Of a stretch of 25,432 nucleotides of DNA, positions 1 to 7,692 are shown one piece after another. The notes under the pieces are model-generated. The model had not been told where the DNA came from. It saw nothing but the letters and a program-made list of their open reading frames with translations, and made no database searches. Source of the DNA: Microbacteriaceae bacterium (GTDB taxonomy: Bacteria; Actinomycetota; Actinomycetes; Actinomycetales; Microbacteriaceae); assembly GCA_947454285.1 (NCBI GenBank), contig CANGJO010000006.1:1-25432 (forward strand). The letters run 5' to 3'. Position numbers and translations under genes: made by a program. Numbering within the stretch: position 1 is the first letter of the stretch; each line of letters starts with the position of its first letter.

Positions 1-333
1 CGTGAAATGAATCATTTAGAGCGAATAAATGCTTATGGTCTAGGGGCACGAGGGCTTGCGCAGGTCCTGGTTTTCAGCGAAGGGCTGCTGATTGTGCGAA
101 ACGGAGAACTCCCTTTGGCTATCGACCGCTCTCAATTGACGGCAGTCGAATTCACACAGGCCGCCATCGACAAGGTTGTAGAGGCCGACGGTTTGGTATC
201 GGTGTCTTGGATGCAGGACGGCGTGAGCCTTGCCACTCATCTTCGCATCGTTGATAACAGCGCCCGCGCAGTAATTTCTGAAGCTTTGACGCAAATCATT
301 GGAAGCAACACAAAGAGGGAAGTAGTCAAATGA
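1..333 (+). CDS. PH-like domain protein of the pyrimidine operon, 5'-partial
   Basis: The reading frame is open from the first base (CGT GAA ATG), so the ATG at position 7 is probably internal and the gene begins upstream. The visible 110 codons resemble the C-terminal part of the small, usually membrane-anchored PH-like proteins that actinobacteria carry between pyrC and carA (Rv1382 in M. tuberculosis occupies this slot). The segment LERINAYGLGARG, followed by alternating beta-type stretches ending in a helix, fits that family from memory. No membrane segment is seen in this part; in relatives it lies at the N terminus. The stop overlaps the carA start by four bases (ATGA), so translation is probably coupled. 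The biochemical role is unknown. Confidence is high that this is a real gene and moderate for the family. Confidence 0.75.
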   Translation, partial: REMNHLERINAYGLGARGLAQVLVFSEGLLIVRNGELPLAIDRSQLTAVEFTQAAIDKVVEADGLVSVSWMQDGVSLATHLRIVDNSARAVISEALTQIIGSNTKREVVK

Positions 334-1460
334 GCCAAGCTCTATTAGTACTCGAAGATGGTCGCGTGTTCCGCGGCCAGTCTTACGGTGCCGAAGGAAA
401 AACACTTGGAGAGGTGGTCTTTGCTACTGGCATGACTGGTTACCAAGAAACCCTTACTGATCCCTCTTACGCTGGGCAAATCGTTGTGCAGACTGCACCT
501 CACATTGGCAACACTGGTGTGAATGCGCGCGATGAAGAATCAAACCGCGTGTGGGTTGAGGGCTACGTGGTACGCGACCCGTCACGCATTGTTTCTAACT
601 TCCGTTCAGAAAATTCACTTCCTGAAGAACTGAAGAAGTTTGGTGTGGTTGGAATTTCCGGCATCGATACCCGTGCGCTGACTCGCCATTTGCGCACCGC
701 TGGTTCAATGCGTGGTGGAGTTTTCTCTGGTGACGCTTCAAAGCAACCGGTGGAACAGCTGATCGCCGAGGTTCAGGGTGCTGTAAAGATGAGGGGGCTT
801 TCGCTTAGTGACATTGTGACTACTCCGGAAAACTACACCGTTACTGCAGAGGGCACCAAGGTTGGCAAAGTTGCAATCGTTGACCTTGGAATTAAGCGTT
901 CAACTATCGAGCACATGGCAGCTCGTGGCCTTGAGGTGGCCGTTTTCCCTGCAAAGGTTGATGCCGAAACTTTGTTGGCAGCTAAACCTGATGCCGTGTT
1001 CTACTCAAACGGCCCTGGTGACCCAGAGGCTGCAGGAGCTCAGGTTGAGGTGCTTCGCGAGATACTGAACCAGAAGATTCCGTTCTTTGGAATCTGCTTC
1101 GGTAACCAACTTCTTGGACGTGCTCTTGGCTTTGAAACCTACAAGTTGCCTTTCGGTCACCGCGGCATCAATCAGCCGGTACTGGATCGTCGCACAGGCA
1201 AGGTAGAGGTAACTGCCCACAATCATGGTTTTGCCGTCAAGGTTGAAGGTGGACCAGAAGTAGCTAGCCCAGCTGGATACGGACGTGTGAGCGTAAGCCA
1301 CGTATCGCTGAACGATGATTGCGTTGAAGGTCTTGAGTGTCTAGACATTCCGGCATTCTCAGTTCAGTACCACCCAGAGGCCGCAGCAGGTCCACACGAT
1401 TCAAATTATCTTTTCGACCGCTTGGTTGAACTCATTCAAAAGAACAAGGCGGCAAAGTAA
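330..1460 (+). CDS. carA: Carbamoyl phosphate synthase small (glutaminase) subunit
   Basis: Hydrolyses glutamine and passes ammonia to CarB for carbamoyl phosphate, the entry to pyrimidine and arginine synthesis. The 376 residues are the usual length. The N-terminal domain has GMTGYQETLTDPSYAGQ (34-50). The C-terminal class I amidotransferase domain has SNGPGDP (226-232), the nucleophile Cys256 in GICFGNQ, and the His348/Glu350 pair in QYHPEAA. The ATG at 330 overlaps the previous stop by four bases, and the TAA stop shares one base with the carB ATG (TAATG). This indicates a coupled pyr operon running in from upstream. No independent promoter is seen. Confidence 0.98.
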   Translation: MSQALLVLEDGRVFRGQSYGAEGKTLGEVVFATGMTGYQETLTDPSYAGQIVVQTAPHIGNTGVNARDEESNRVWVEGYVVRDPSRIVSNFRSENSLPEELKKFGVVGISGIDTRALTRHLRTAGSMRGGVFSGDASKQPVEQLIAEVQGAVKMRGLSLSDIVTTPENYTVTAEGTKVGKVAIVDLGIKRSTIEHMAARGLEVAVFPAKVDAETLLAAKPDAVFYSNGPGDPEAAGAQVEVLREILNQKIPFFGICFGNQLLGRALGFETYKLPFGHRGINQPVLDRRTGKVEVTAHNHGFAVKVEGGPEVASPAGYGRVSVSHVSLNDDCVEGLECLDIPAFSVQYHPEAAAGPHDSNYLFDRLVELIQKNKAAK

Positions 1461-4400
1461 TGCCAAAGCGCAGCGACATTAATAGTGTTTTAGTAATTGG
1501 TTCTGGACCAATCGTCATTGGTCAGGCATGTGAGTTTGACTATTCAGGTACCCAGGCGTGCCGCGTTTTGCGCGCCGAAGGTATTCGAGTGATCTTGGTC
1601 AACTCAAACCCAGCTACCATCATGACCGACCCTGACTTTGCGGATGCAACCTACATCGAGCCAATTACCCCAGAGGTAATTGAGTCAATCATCATCAAAG
1701 AAAAGCCTGATGCGATTCTGCCTACCCTTGGTGGACAAACCGCATTGAATGCTGCGATGGCTTTGCATGAACTGGGCATTCTTGAGAAGTACAACGTTGA
1801 GCTAATTGGAGCAAAGGTTGATGCAATCAAGAAGGGTGAGGATCGTCAGATCTTCAAGCAGCTAGTTCTTGACGCGGGGGCTGATGTCGCTAAGTCTGTG
1901 ATCTGCGGCACCGTGGATGAATGTGTTTCTGCAGCTGCCGAACTTGGCTACCCGCTAATGGTTCAGCCATCATTCACCATGGGTGGACTAGGTTCGGGCT
2001 TTGCCTATAACGAAGAAGAGTTGCGCCGTATCTGTGAGTCCGGTTTGCAAGCAAGTCCGGTTACTCAGGTAATGCTTTCCGAATCGATTCTTGGTTGGAA
2101 AGAATACGAGCTTGAGTTGATGCGTGACACTAACGACAACTGTGTAGTGGTTTGTTCAATCGAGAACGTTGACCCAGTTGGTGTTCACACCGGTGATTCA
2201 ATTACCGTTGCACCGGCACTCACCCTTACCGACCGTGAATATCAGAACCTGCGCGACATCAGCATCGACATCATTCGCGCAGTTGGCGTGGACACCGGTG
2301 GCTGTAACATCCAGTTCGCGGTTGATCCAACCAATGGTCGAGTAGTCGTAATTGAGATGAACCCACGCGTTAGTCGTTCAAGTGCTTTGGCATCTAAGGC
2401 AACCGGTTTCCCAATCGCCAAGATCGCGGCAAAGCTAGCAATTGGCTACACGCTTGATGAGATTCCTAACGACATCACTCGGGTAACGCCGGCGAGCTTT
2501 GAGCCGACTCTTGACTACATCGTGGTCAAGGTTCCTCGTTTCGCTTTTGAAAAATTCCCGGCAGCAAACAACACGCTGACCACGACCATGAAGTCTGTTG
2601 GTGAGGCAATGGCGATTGGCCGCAACTACAGCCAGGCACTTCAAAAAGCTCTGCGCAGCCTTGAGAAGCGCGGTTCATCATTCAACTGGGATGGTGCGCT
2701 GGGTAACGTTGCCGAACTTCTTGAACAAATCAAAACTCCAACCGATGGCCGTATCGTGCAGGTACAGCAGGCGCTTCGTGCCGGTGCAACTGCCGAGCAG
2801 GTTTTTGACTCAACCAAGATTGATCCTTGGTTTATTGATCAAATTGTTCTGATCAATGAAGTTGCGGCCGATGTTGCTGCTGCGCCATCGCTGGACGAAA
2901 CAGTTATTAAGTTGGCAAAGGATCACGGTTTCAGTGATGCTCAGATCGCTCAGATTCGCGGACTAAGCGAAGCCGAGGTGCGGACCATGCGACACGCGAT
3001 GAATTTGCGCCCGGTATTCAAGACCGTTGATACCTGTGCCGGTGAATTCCCAGCAGAGACTCCATATCACTACAGCACCTACGAAGAAGAGACAGAGGTA
3101 GCGCCTTCTAACCGTAAGAAGGTAGTGATTCTAGGTTCTGGACCAAACCGTATTGGTCAAGGCGTTGAATTTGATTACAGCTGTGTGCATGCTTCGTTTG
3201 CACTTTCAGATGCAGGTTATGAGACCATCATGATCAACTGCAACCCTGAAACTGTGTCTACTGACTACGACACATCGGACAGACTCTACTTTGAGCCGCT
3301 GACCCTTGAAGATGTGCTCGAGGTTATTCACGCGGAGCAGCAGAGCGGAGAATTGGTTGGCGTTGTAGTTCAACTTGGTGGTCAGACTGCGCTTGGCTTG
3401 GCTAAGGGTCTGCAGGAAGCCGGAATTCCGATTCTTGGAACCTCACCGGATGCGATTGACCTAGCCGAAGAGCGTGGCCTGTTCTCAAAGATCCTTGATG
3501 ATGGCGATCTACTGGCTCCGGCAAACGGAACCGCGCTGAACCTTAGCGAGGCAGAGGTTATCGCGGCTCGCATCGGTTATCCGGTTTTGGTTCGTCCTTC
3601 ATTCGTTCTTGGTGGACGTGGAATGGAGATCGTTTACGACCAGGCAGGTATTCGCGATTACTTTGATCGCATTGCAGACCAGGGGATTGTTGGACCAAAC
3701 CACCCGCTTTTGGTTGATCGCTTTCTTGACGACGCAATCGAGATCGACATTGATGCGCTTTTCGATGGAACAGATCTTTATGTTGGTGGAGTAATGGAAC
3801 ATATTGAAGAGGCCGGTATTCACTCTGGCGACTCAAGCTGTACCTTGCCACCGATCACAATGAGCGATTCACAAATTGCTCGCGTTCGTGAGGCAACACT
3901 AAAGATCGCTCAAGGCATTGGTGTTCGTGGTCTACTAAACGTTCAGTTCGCTTTGGCCGCGGATGTGCTTTACGTACTAGAGGCGAACCCTCGTGCATCC
4001 AGAACAGTTCCATTTGTTTCTAAGGCTCTGGGCATCACCCTTGCCAAGGCAGCGTCGCTTGTGATGGTTGGTAGAACAATTAAGCAGCTTGTCAGCGAAG
4101 GTCACCTACCGGAAAAGGATGGCACCTACATTCCTGCTGGTTCACCAATTGCAGTGAAGGAAGCGGTGTTGCCATTCAAGCGCTTCGCAACCAAGGATGG
4201 ACGCTTTGTTGATTCTCTTCTAGGCCCTGAAATGCGTTCGACCGGTGAAGTGATGGGTATTGACGTTGATTTCCCTAAGGCATTTGCCAAGAGCCAATCG
4301 GCAGCTGGAAGTGCCTTGCCAACTTCTGGAACCATCTTCATCTCAGTTTCAGATCGTGATAAGCCACAGGTGATTCTTCCGGTGCGTAGACTTCAGCAGC

Positions 4401-4759
4401 TCGGCTACAAGGTTCTCGCGACCAGTGGCACCGCGGCAATCCTGGCGCGTCACGGAATTGAAGTGCAGGTGGTTCGTAAGCACACCGATGACAACTCCGT
4501 TGCAGAAGGTCCTTCGATTGTGGATTTGATTTCAGCCGGCAAGGTAGATGTTGTGGTCAACACACCATCGGGTTCGAGTGCGCGTAAAGATGGCTACGAG
4601 ATTCGCGCGGCGACGACCGCAGCCGACAAGGCAATTTTCACGACGATTGCGCAGCTGAGTGCCGCGATTGGATCATTCGAAGAAGTGATTGCTGGCCCGT
4701 TTGCGGTGAAGTCACTTCAGGATCACGCGATCGATCGGGCGGTGGCACTTGCCAACTAG
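1460..4759 (+). CDS. carB: Carbamoyl phosphate synthase large subunit
   Basis: Makes carbamoyl phosphate from bicarbonate, two ATP and ammonia supplied by CarA. At 1099 residues it is full length. The duplicated ATP-grasp layout is clear. The first half begins SVLVIGSGPIVIGQACEFDY and contains LPTLGGQTALN. The second half begins near residue 552 with VVILGSGPNRIGQGVEFDY and contains VVQLGGQTALG. The C-terminal MGS-like allosteric domain follows from about residue 945, with KVLATSGTAAIL; in relatives this region binds UMP or ornithine-type effectors. The start shares one base with the carA stop. The last 11 bases overlap the TTG start of pyrF. No disruption is seen. Confidence 0.98.
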   Translation: MPKRSDINSVLVIGSGPIVIGQACEFDYSGTQACRVLRAEGIRVILVNSNPATIMTDPDFADATYIEPITPEVIESIIIKEKPDAILPTLGGQTALNAAMALHELGILEKYNVELIGAKVDAIKKGEDRQIFKQLVLDAGADVAKSVICGTVDECVSAAAELGYPLMVQPSFTMGGLGSGFAYNEEELRRICESGLQASPVTQVMLSESILGWKEYELELMRDTNDNCVVVCSIENVDPVGVHTGDSITVAPALTLTDREYQNLRDISIDIIRAVGVDTGGCNIQFAVDPTNGRVVVIEMNPRVSRSSALASKATGFPIAKIAAKLAIGYTLDEIPNDITRVTPASFEPTLDYIVVKVPRFAFEKFPAANNTLTTTMKSVGEAMAIGRNYSQALQKALRSLEKRGSSFNWDGALGNVAELLEQIKTPTDGRIVQVQQALRAGATAEQVFDSTKIDPWFIDQIVLINEVAADVAAAPSLDETVIKLAKDHGFSDAQIAQIRGLSEAEVRTMRHAMNLRPVFKTVDTCAGEFPAETPYHYSTYEEETEVAPSNRKKVVILGSGPNRIGQGVEFDYSCVHASFALSDAGYETIMINCNPETVSTDYDTSDRLYFEPLTLEDVLEVIHAEQQSGELVGVVVQLGGQTALGLAKGLQEAGIPILGTSPDAIDLAEERGLFSKILDDGDLLAPANGTALNLSEAEVIAARIGYPVLVRPSFVLGGRGMEIVYDQAGIRDYFDRIADQGIVGPNHPLLVDRFLDDAIEIDIDALFDGTDLYVGGVMEHIEEAGIHSGDSSCTLPPITMSDSQIARVREATLKIAQGIGVRGLLNVQFALAADVLYVLEANPRASRTVPFVSKALGITLAKAASLVMVGRTIKQLVSEGHLPEKDGTYIPAGSPIAVKEAVLPFKRFATKDGRFVDSLLGPEMRSTGEVMGIDVDFPKAFAKSQSAAGSALPTSGTIFISVSDRDKPQVILPVRRLQQLGYKVLATSGTAAILARHGIEVQVVRKHTDDNSVAEGPSIVDLISAGKVDVVVNTPSGSSARKDGYEIRAATTAADKAIFTTIAQLSAAIGSFEEVIAGPFAVKSLQDHAIDRAVALAN

Positions 4760-5606
4760 TTTTGGTGTAAAACTAAGCGAATCTTTCGCAAAGTACGGTC
4801 AGTTGTGCGTTGGCATCGATCCGCACGCAGCGTTACTTAGCGATTGGGGATTGGCCGATGGCGTTCAAGGTCTTGAGTCATTTGCAAATTCTGTGCTTGA
4901 TTCAGCAGTTGGCAGGGTTGGCATAATCAAGCCGCAGGTCTCATTCTTTGAACGCCATGGGTCCAAGGGTTTCGCGGTCCTAGAGAAACTTGCAGAACGC
5001 GCAGCACAAACAGACTTGCTGGTAATCATGGATGCAAAGCGTGGCGACATTGGCACCACAATGGATGCCTATTTTGACGCCTGGTTGGGACACAACGCAC
5101 CATTTGTATCAGACGCTCTAACAGTTTCGCCGTACCTTGGCTTTGGCTCACTCAAGGACACACTTAGCGGTGCACTCGAACGAGGTAAGGGTGTATTCGT
5201 TTTGGCTGCAACTTCGAATCCTGAGGGCGCCAGCGTTCAGCGAGCAACGCTTGGCGAAAAGACTTTGGCCAAATCAATGTGGGATTCATTAAGCGAAATC
5301 AACGCAGTAACTGCAGCCGGTAATGCCAAGCTTGGTTCATTTGGTGCGGTGCTGGGTGCCACTCTAAATTTGCAATCATTTGGACTTGGCGAAGTGCTCG
5401 AAGGGCAAGCGAAATCAGCAACGCCAATTCTTGCACCCGGTTTTGGCGCACAAGGCGCAGAGCTGTCGGCAAGCAAGCAACTGTTTGGTGCGGCTGCACC
5501 CCAGGTTATTCACTCGGTTTCTAGAAGCGTTCTTCAAGCGGGGGCAGCCGGGTTGGCAAAGTCAATCGATGCCGCCAAAGCAGAACTTGCGATTGGCTTA
5601 GGCTGA
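4749..5606 (+). CDS. pyrF: Orotidine 5'-phosphate decarboxylase (type 2)
   Basis: Converts OMP to UMP, the last step of de novo pyrimidine nucleotide synthesis. The 285 residues show LCVGIDPH near residue 19, the catalytic DAKRGD motif (Asp95, Lys97, Asp100) and VSPYLGFGSLKD, typical of the longer type 2 family found in actinobacteria. The start is TTG at 4749 inside the end of carB, giving an 11-base overlap. No later in-frame start lies before the conserved GIDPH, and the resulting N terminus (MPTSFGVKL) matches family length. A G-rich run just upstream (4737-4745) may serve as ribosome binding site. Translation is probably coupled to carB. Confidence 0.96.
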   Translation: MPTSFGVKLSESFAKYGQLCVGIDPHAALLSDWGLADGVQGLESFANSVLDSAVGRVGIIKPQVSFFERHGSKGFAVLEKLAERAAQTDLLVIMDAKRGDIGTTMDAYFDAWLGHNAPFVSDALTVSPYLGFGSLKDTLSGALERGKGVFVLAATSNPEGASVQRATLGEKTLAKSMWDSLSEINAVTAAGNAKLGSFGAVLGATLNLQSFGLGEVLEGQAKSATPILAPGFGAQGAELSASKQLFGAAAPQVIHSVSRSVLQAGAAGLAKSIDAAKAELAIGLG

Positions 5607-5610
5607 ATTC
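5599..5610 (+). promoter_or_regulatory. Possible leaderless -10 element before gmk
   Basis: TAGGCT (5599-5604) sits exactly six bases before the gmk ATG. A TAnnnT hexamer there would place the transcript start on the A of the ATG, as in leaderless actinobacterial genes. No good -35 is seen, and the AGG inside the hexamer could instead act as a minimal Shine-Dalgarno sequence. The element overlaps the end of pyrF. Confidence 0.3.
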
Positions 5611-6162
5611 ATGTCGAATAAGTTGATCGTCATTGCCGGACCTACTGCGGTTGGCAAAGGCACGGTCGTCGAATACATAATCAAAAACTATCCAGGCATA
5701 CATCTATCGGTGTCTGCAACCACCAGGGATCCAAGGCCCGGTGAGATTGATGGCAAGAACTACTTCTTTTTGAGCCACGAGGATTTTGACGGTCTAATTG
5801 CCGACGGCGAGATGCTGGAATACGCGACTGTGCACGGATTAAACAAATACGGAACGCCTCGTCAACCAGTCCTAGAGGCGCTTGGTCGCGGCGATCACGT
5901 GATTTTGGAAATCGATCTTCAGGGTGCAAGGCAGGTTCGCAAGACCATGCCTGAGGCCAAATTCATTTTCATTGGACCACCAAGTTGGGATGAATTGGTG
6001 CGCAGACTGACCGGCAGAGGCACCGAATCTGCTGAAGAACAGGCCAAACGCCTAGAAACAGCCCGCGAAGAATTGGCTGCGCAGGGGGAGTTTGACCACG
6101 TTGTTATCAACGATGAGGTAGCCAGATGCGCCGCCGAAGTCGTAGAATTGATGAAGGATTAG
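5611..6162 (+). CDS. gmk: Guanylate kinase
   Basis: Phosphorylates GMP to GDP with ATP. The 183 residues carry the P-loop GPTAVGKG (10-17, Lys16), the GMP-binding stretch TTRDPRPGEIDGKNYFF, and the lid and arginine region RRLTGRGTESAEEQAKRL. The glycine-threonine-alanine-valine form of the P-loop is common in actinobacteria. It follows pyrF after four bases. In mycobacteria and streptomycetes the nucleoid protein gene mihF lies between pyrF and gmk, and here there is no room for it. The start ATG has little Shine-Dalgarno signal. Confidence 0.97.
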   Translation: MSNKLIVIAGPTAVGKGTVVEYIIKNYPGIHLSVSATTRDPRPGEIDGKNYFFLSHEDFDGLIADGEMLEYATVHGLNKYGTPRQPVLEALGRGDHVILEIDLQGARQVRKTMPEAKFIFIGPPSWDELVRRLTGRGTESAEEQAKRLETAREELAAQGEFDHVVINDEVARCAAEVVELMKD

Positions 6163-6192
6163 CGGCACGACCGCAAAAACACCAAAAACAAC

Positions 6193-6199
6193 AAGAAGG
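6193..6199 (+). promoter_or_regulatory. Shine-Dalgarno site of rpoZ in an A-rich leader
   Basis: AAGAAGG ends seven bases before the rpoZ ATG. The preceding spacer (about 6172-6192) is almost all A and C, so it should be unstructured in RNA and accessible to ribosomes. I see no convincing promoter in the 44-base gmk-rpoZ spacer. Confidence 0.7.
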
Positions 6200-6206
6200 T
6201 TAAACC

Positions 6207-6461
6207 ATGTCTGAAAAGCTAGAAGGAATTGTTTCTCCAGCGATCGACAACCTACTAAACAAGGTTGACTCAAAGTACGAACTAGTGATTTTTGCATCAA
6301 AGCGTGCTCGCCAGATTAACGACTACTACTCAGCTCTTCACGAGGGCAGCCTGTTTAACAACGTTGGCCCATTGGTAGACGCAACTGTCGACGAGAAGCC
6401 GCTAACCATCGCGATGCACGAGATCGACCAGAACAAGTTGCAGAAGCACGCAACAGAGTAG
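6207..6461 (+). CDS. rpoZ: DNA-directed RNA polymerase omega subunit
   Basis: A small RNA polymerase subunit that binds beta-prime and aids core assembly. The 84 residues include the conserved core SKYELVIFASKRARQINDYY (residues 26-45) and the actinobacterial C-terminal pattern VGPLVDATVDEKPLTIAMHEI. The length fits actinobacterial omega. It sits between gmk and coaBC, the order seen across Actinobacteria. A clear Shine-Dalgarno sequence precedes the ATG, making this one of the better translation starts in the window. Confidence 0.97.
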   Translation: MSEKLEGIVSPAIDNLLNKVDSKYELVIFASKRARQINDYYSALHEGSLFNNVGPLVDATVDEKPLTIAMHEIDQNKLQKHATE

Positions 6462-6492
6462 TTTTCTCACAAAACTTTTTAAGACCAAGGTC

Positions 6493-7692
6493 ATGCACGT
6501 AATCGTTGGTATTACCGGTGGCATTGCCGCCTATAAAGCCACGAGCATAATTCGTCTGCTTACCGAAGCCGGTCACACCGTAAAGGTGATTCCAACTCAA
6601 AATGCTTTGCGGTTTATTGGCGCAACCACGCTAGAGGCTTTGTCACACAACACGGTCGATTCAGATTTGTACACCGATGTGGAATCCGTTAAGCACGTTT
6701 CACTGGGCCAAGAAGCTGATTTGGTAATCGTTGCTCCGGCAAGTGCTTCATTTCTGGCTAGGTATGCTGCCGGTATTGCCGACGATCTACTTGGCAACAC
6801 GCTACTAGTAACCAAGGCTCCGGTTGTCTTAGCGCCTGCGATGCACACCGAGATGTGGCTACACGCGGCTACTCAGAAAAATATTCAGACACTTACTGAT
6901 CGGGGAGTTCAAATACTTGAACCTGCAGTTGGCAGATTGACGGGCGATGACTCTGGTATTGGTCGCTTGCCGGAACCGGAAGACATAGTCGAATTCGCAC
7001 TTACGAAGATTTCTCGTCAGGACTTTGCGGGTAAGAGGTTTCTAATTACGGCCGGTGGCACCCGCGAGGAAATTGACCCGGTTAGATTCATTGGCAATAA
7101 GTCATCAGGCAAGCAGGGGATTGCGATTGCGATTGAGGCCGCGCATCGTGGAGCAGACGTCACGCTGATTGCTGCAAGTGTTTCTCATGTTCCTCCAGAA
7201 ATTCAAAAAGTTTTGCACGTTCAAAGTGCCCAGCAGTTGGGTGACGCGATCGACGAAAACTTAGGTAGTTGTGATGTCCTGATCATGGCCGCTGCGGTTG
7301 CTGACTTCAAAGTTCTGAATCCTGCCGCGAATAAACTCAAGCGTTCGGAATTGGGTGACCACCTGCAGCTAGAACTTGTGGCCAATGAAGACATTCTGGC
7401 TAACGCTGTAAAGAGAATAAAGACACAGGGCTTATCGGTGTTAACTGTTGGCTTTGCAGCCGAGACAGCTTCCGGTCCTTTACAACTTGAAAAATTAGCT
7501 AAGTCCAAGCTTGCCAACAAGGGCTGCGATCTAATTGTTGCCAACAATGTTGCCAATGGTGCTGTGTTTGATTCCGATACCAATAACGTATTGATTCTTT
7601 CGCAAACTGGTAGATCGGTTGCGACTGAAGGATCAAAGCGTTTAGTAGCAGCAGAACTGCTAGACGTAATTAACGACCTGCAATCCAAATGA
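6493..7692 (+). CDS. coaBC: Bifunctional phosphopantothenoylcysteine decarboxylase/synthetase
   Basis: Joins cysteine to 4'-phosphopantothenate and then decarboxylates the product, two steps of coenzyme A synthesis. The 399 residues have an N-terminal FMN-binding CoaC flavoprotein half: GITGGIAAYK (6-15), His68 in VKHVSLGQEADL as the likely catalytic histidine, APAMHTEMW (114-122). The C-terminal CoaB half has ITAGGTREEIDPVRFIGNKS (185-204), AAAVADF and KLKR. The CoaC cysteine loop of E. coli is replaced by GRLTGDDSGIGR, as is usual in actinobacteria. AAGG at 6487-6490 lies only two bases before the ATG, too close to be a normal ribosome binding site. The stop overlaps priA by four bases. Confidence 0.96.
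   Translation: MHVIVGITGGIAAYKATSIIRLLTEAGHTVKVIPTQNALRFIGATTLEALSHNTVDSDLYTDVESVKHVSLGQEADLVIVAPASASFLARYAAGIADDLLGNTLLVTKAPVVLAPAMHTEMWLHAATQKNIQTLTDRGVQILEPAVGRLTGDDSGIGRLPEPEDIVEFALTKISRQDFAGKRFLITAGGTREEIDPVRFIGNKSSGKQGIAIAIEAAHRGADVTLIAASVSHVPPEIQKVLHVQSAQQLGDAIDENLGSCDVLIMAAAVADFKVLNPAANKLKRSELGDHLQLELVANEDILANAVKRIKTQGLSVLTVGFAAETASGPLQLEKLAKSKLANKGCDLIVANNVANGAVFDSDTNNVLILSQTGRSVATEGSKRLVAAELLDVINDLQSK

Noticed and set aside
6162..6174. GCGG/CCGC inverted repeat just after gmk as a terminator
   Set aside because: The stem is only four pairs and the following run is A rather than T on the + strand, so it does not fit an intrinsic terminator.
7221..7688. A 155-codon open frame on the minus strand within coaBC
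   Set aside because: The sense strand encodes the conserved CoaB domain, and the antisense product is Ser/Ala/Thr-rich with no known motif.
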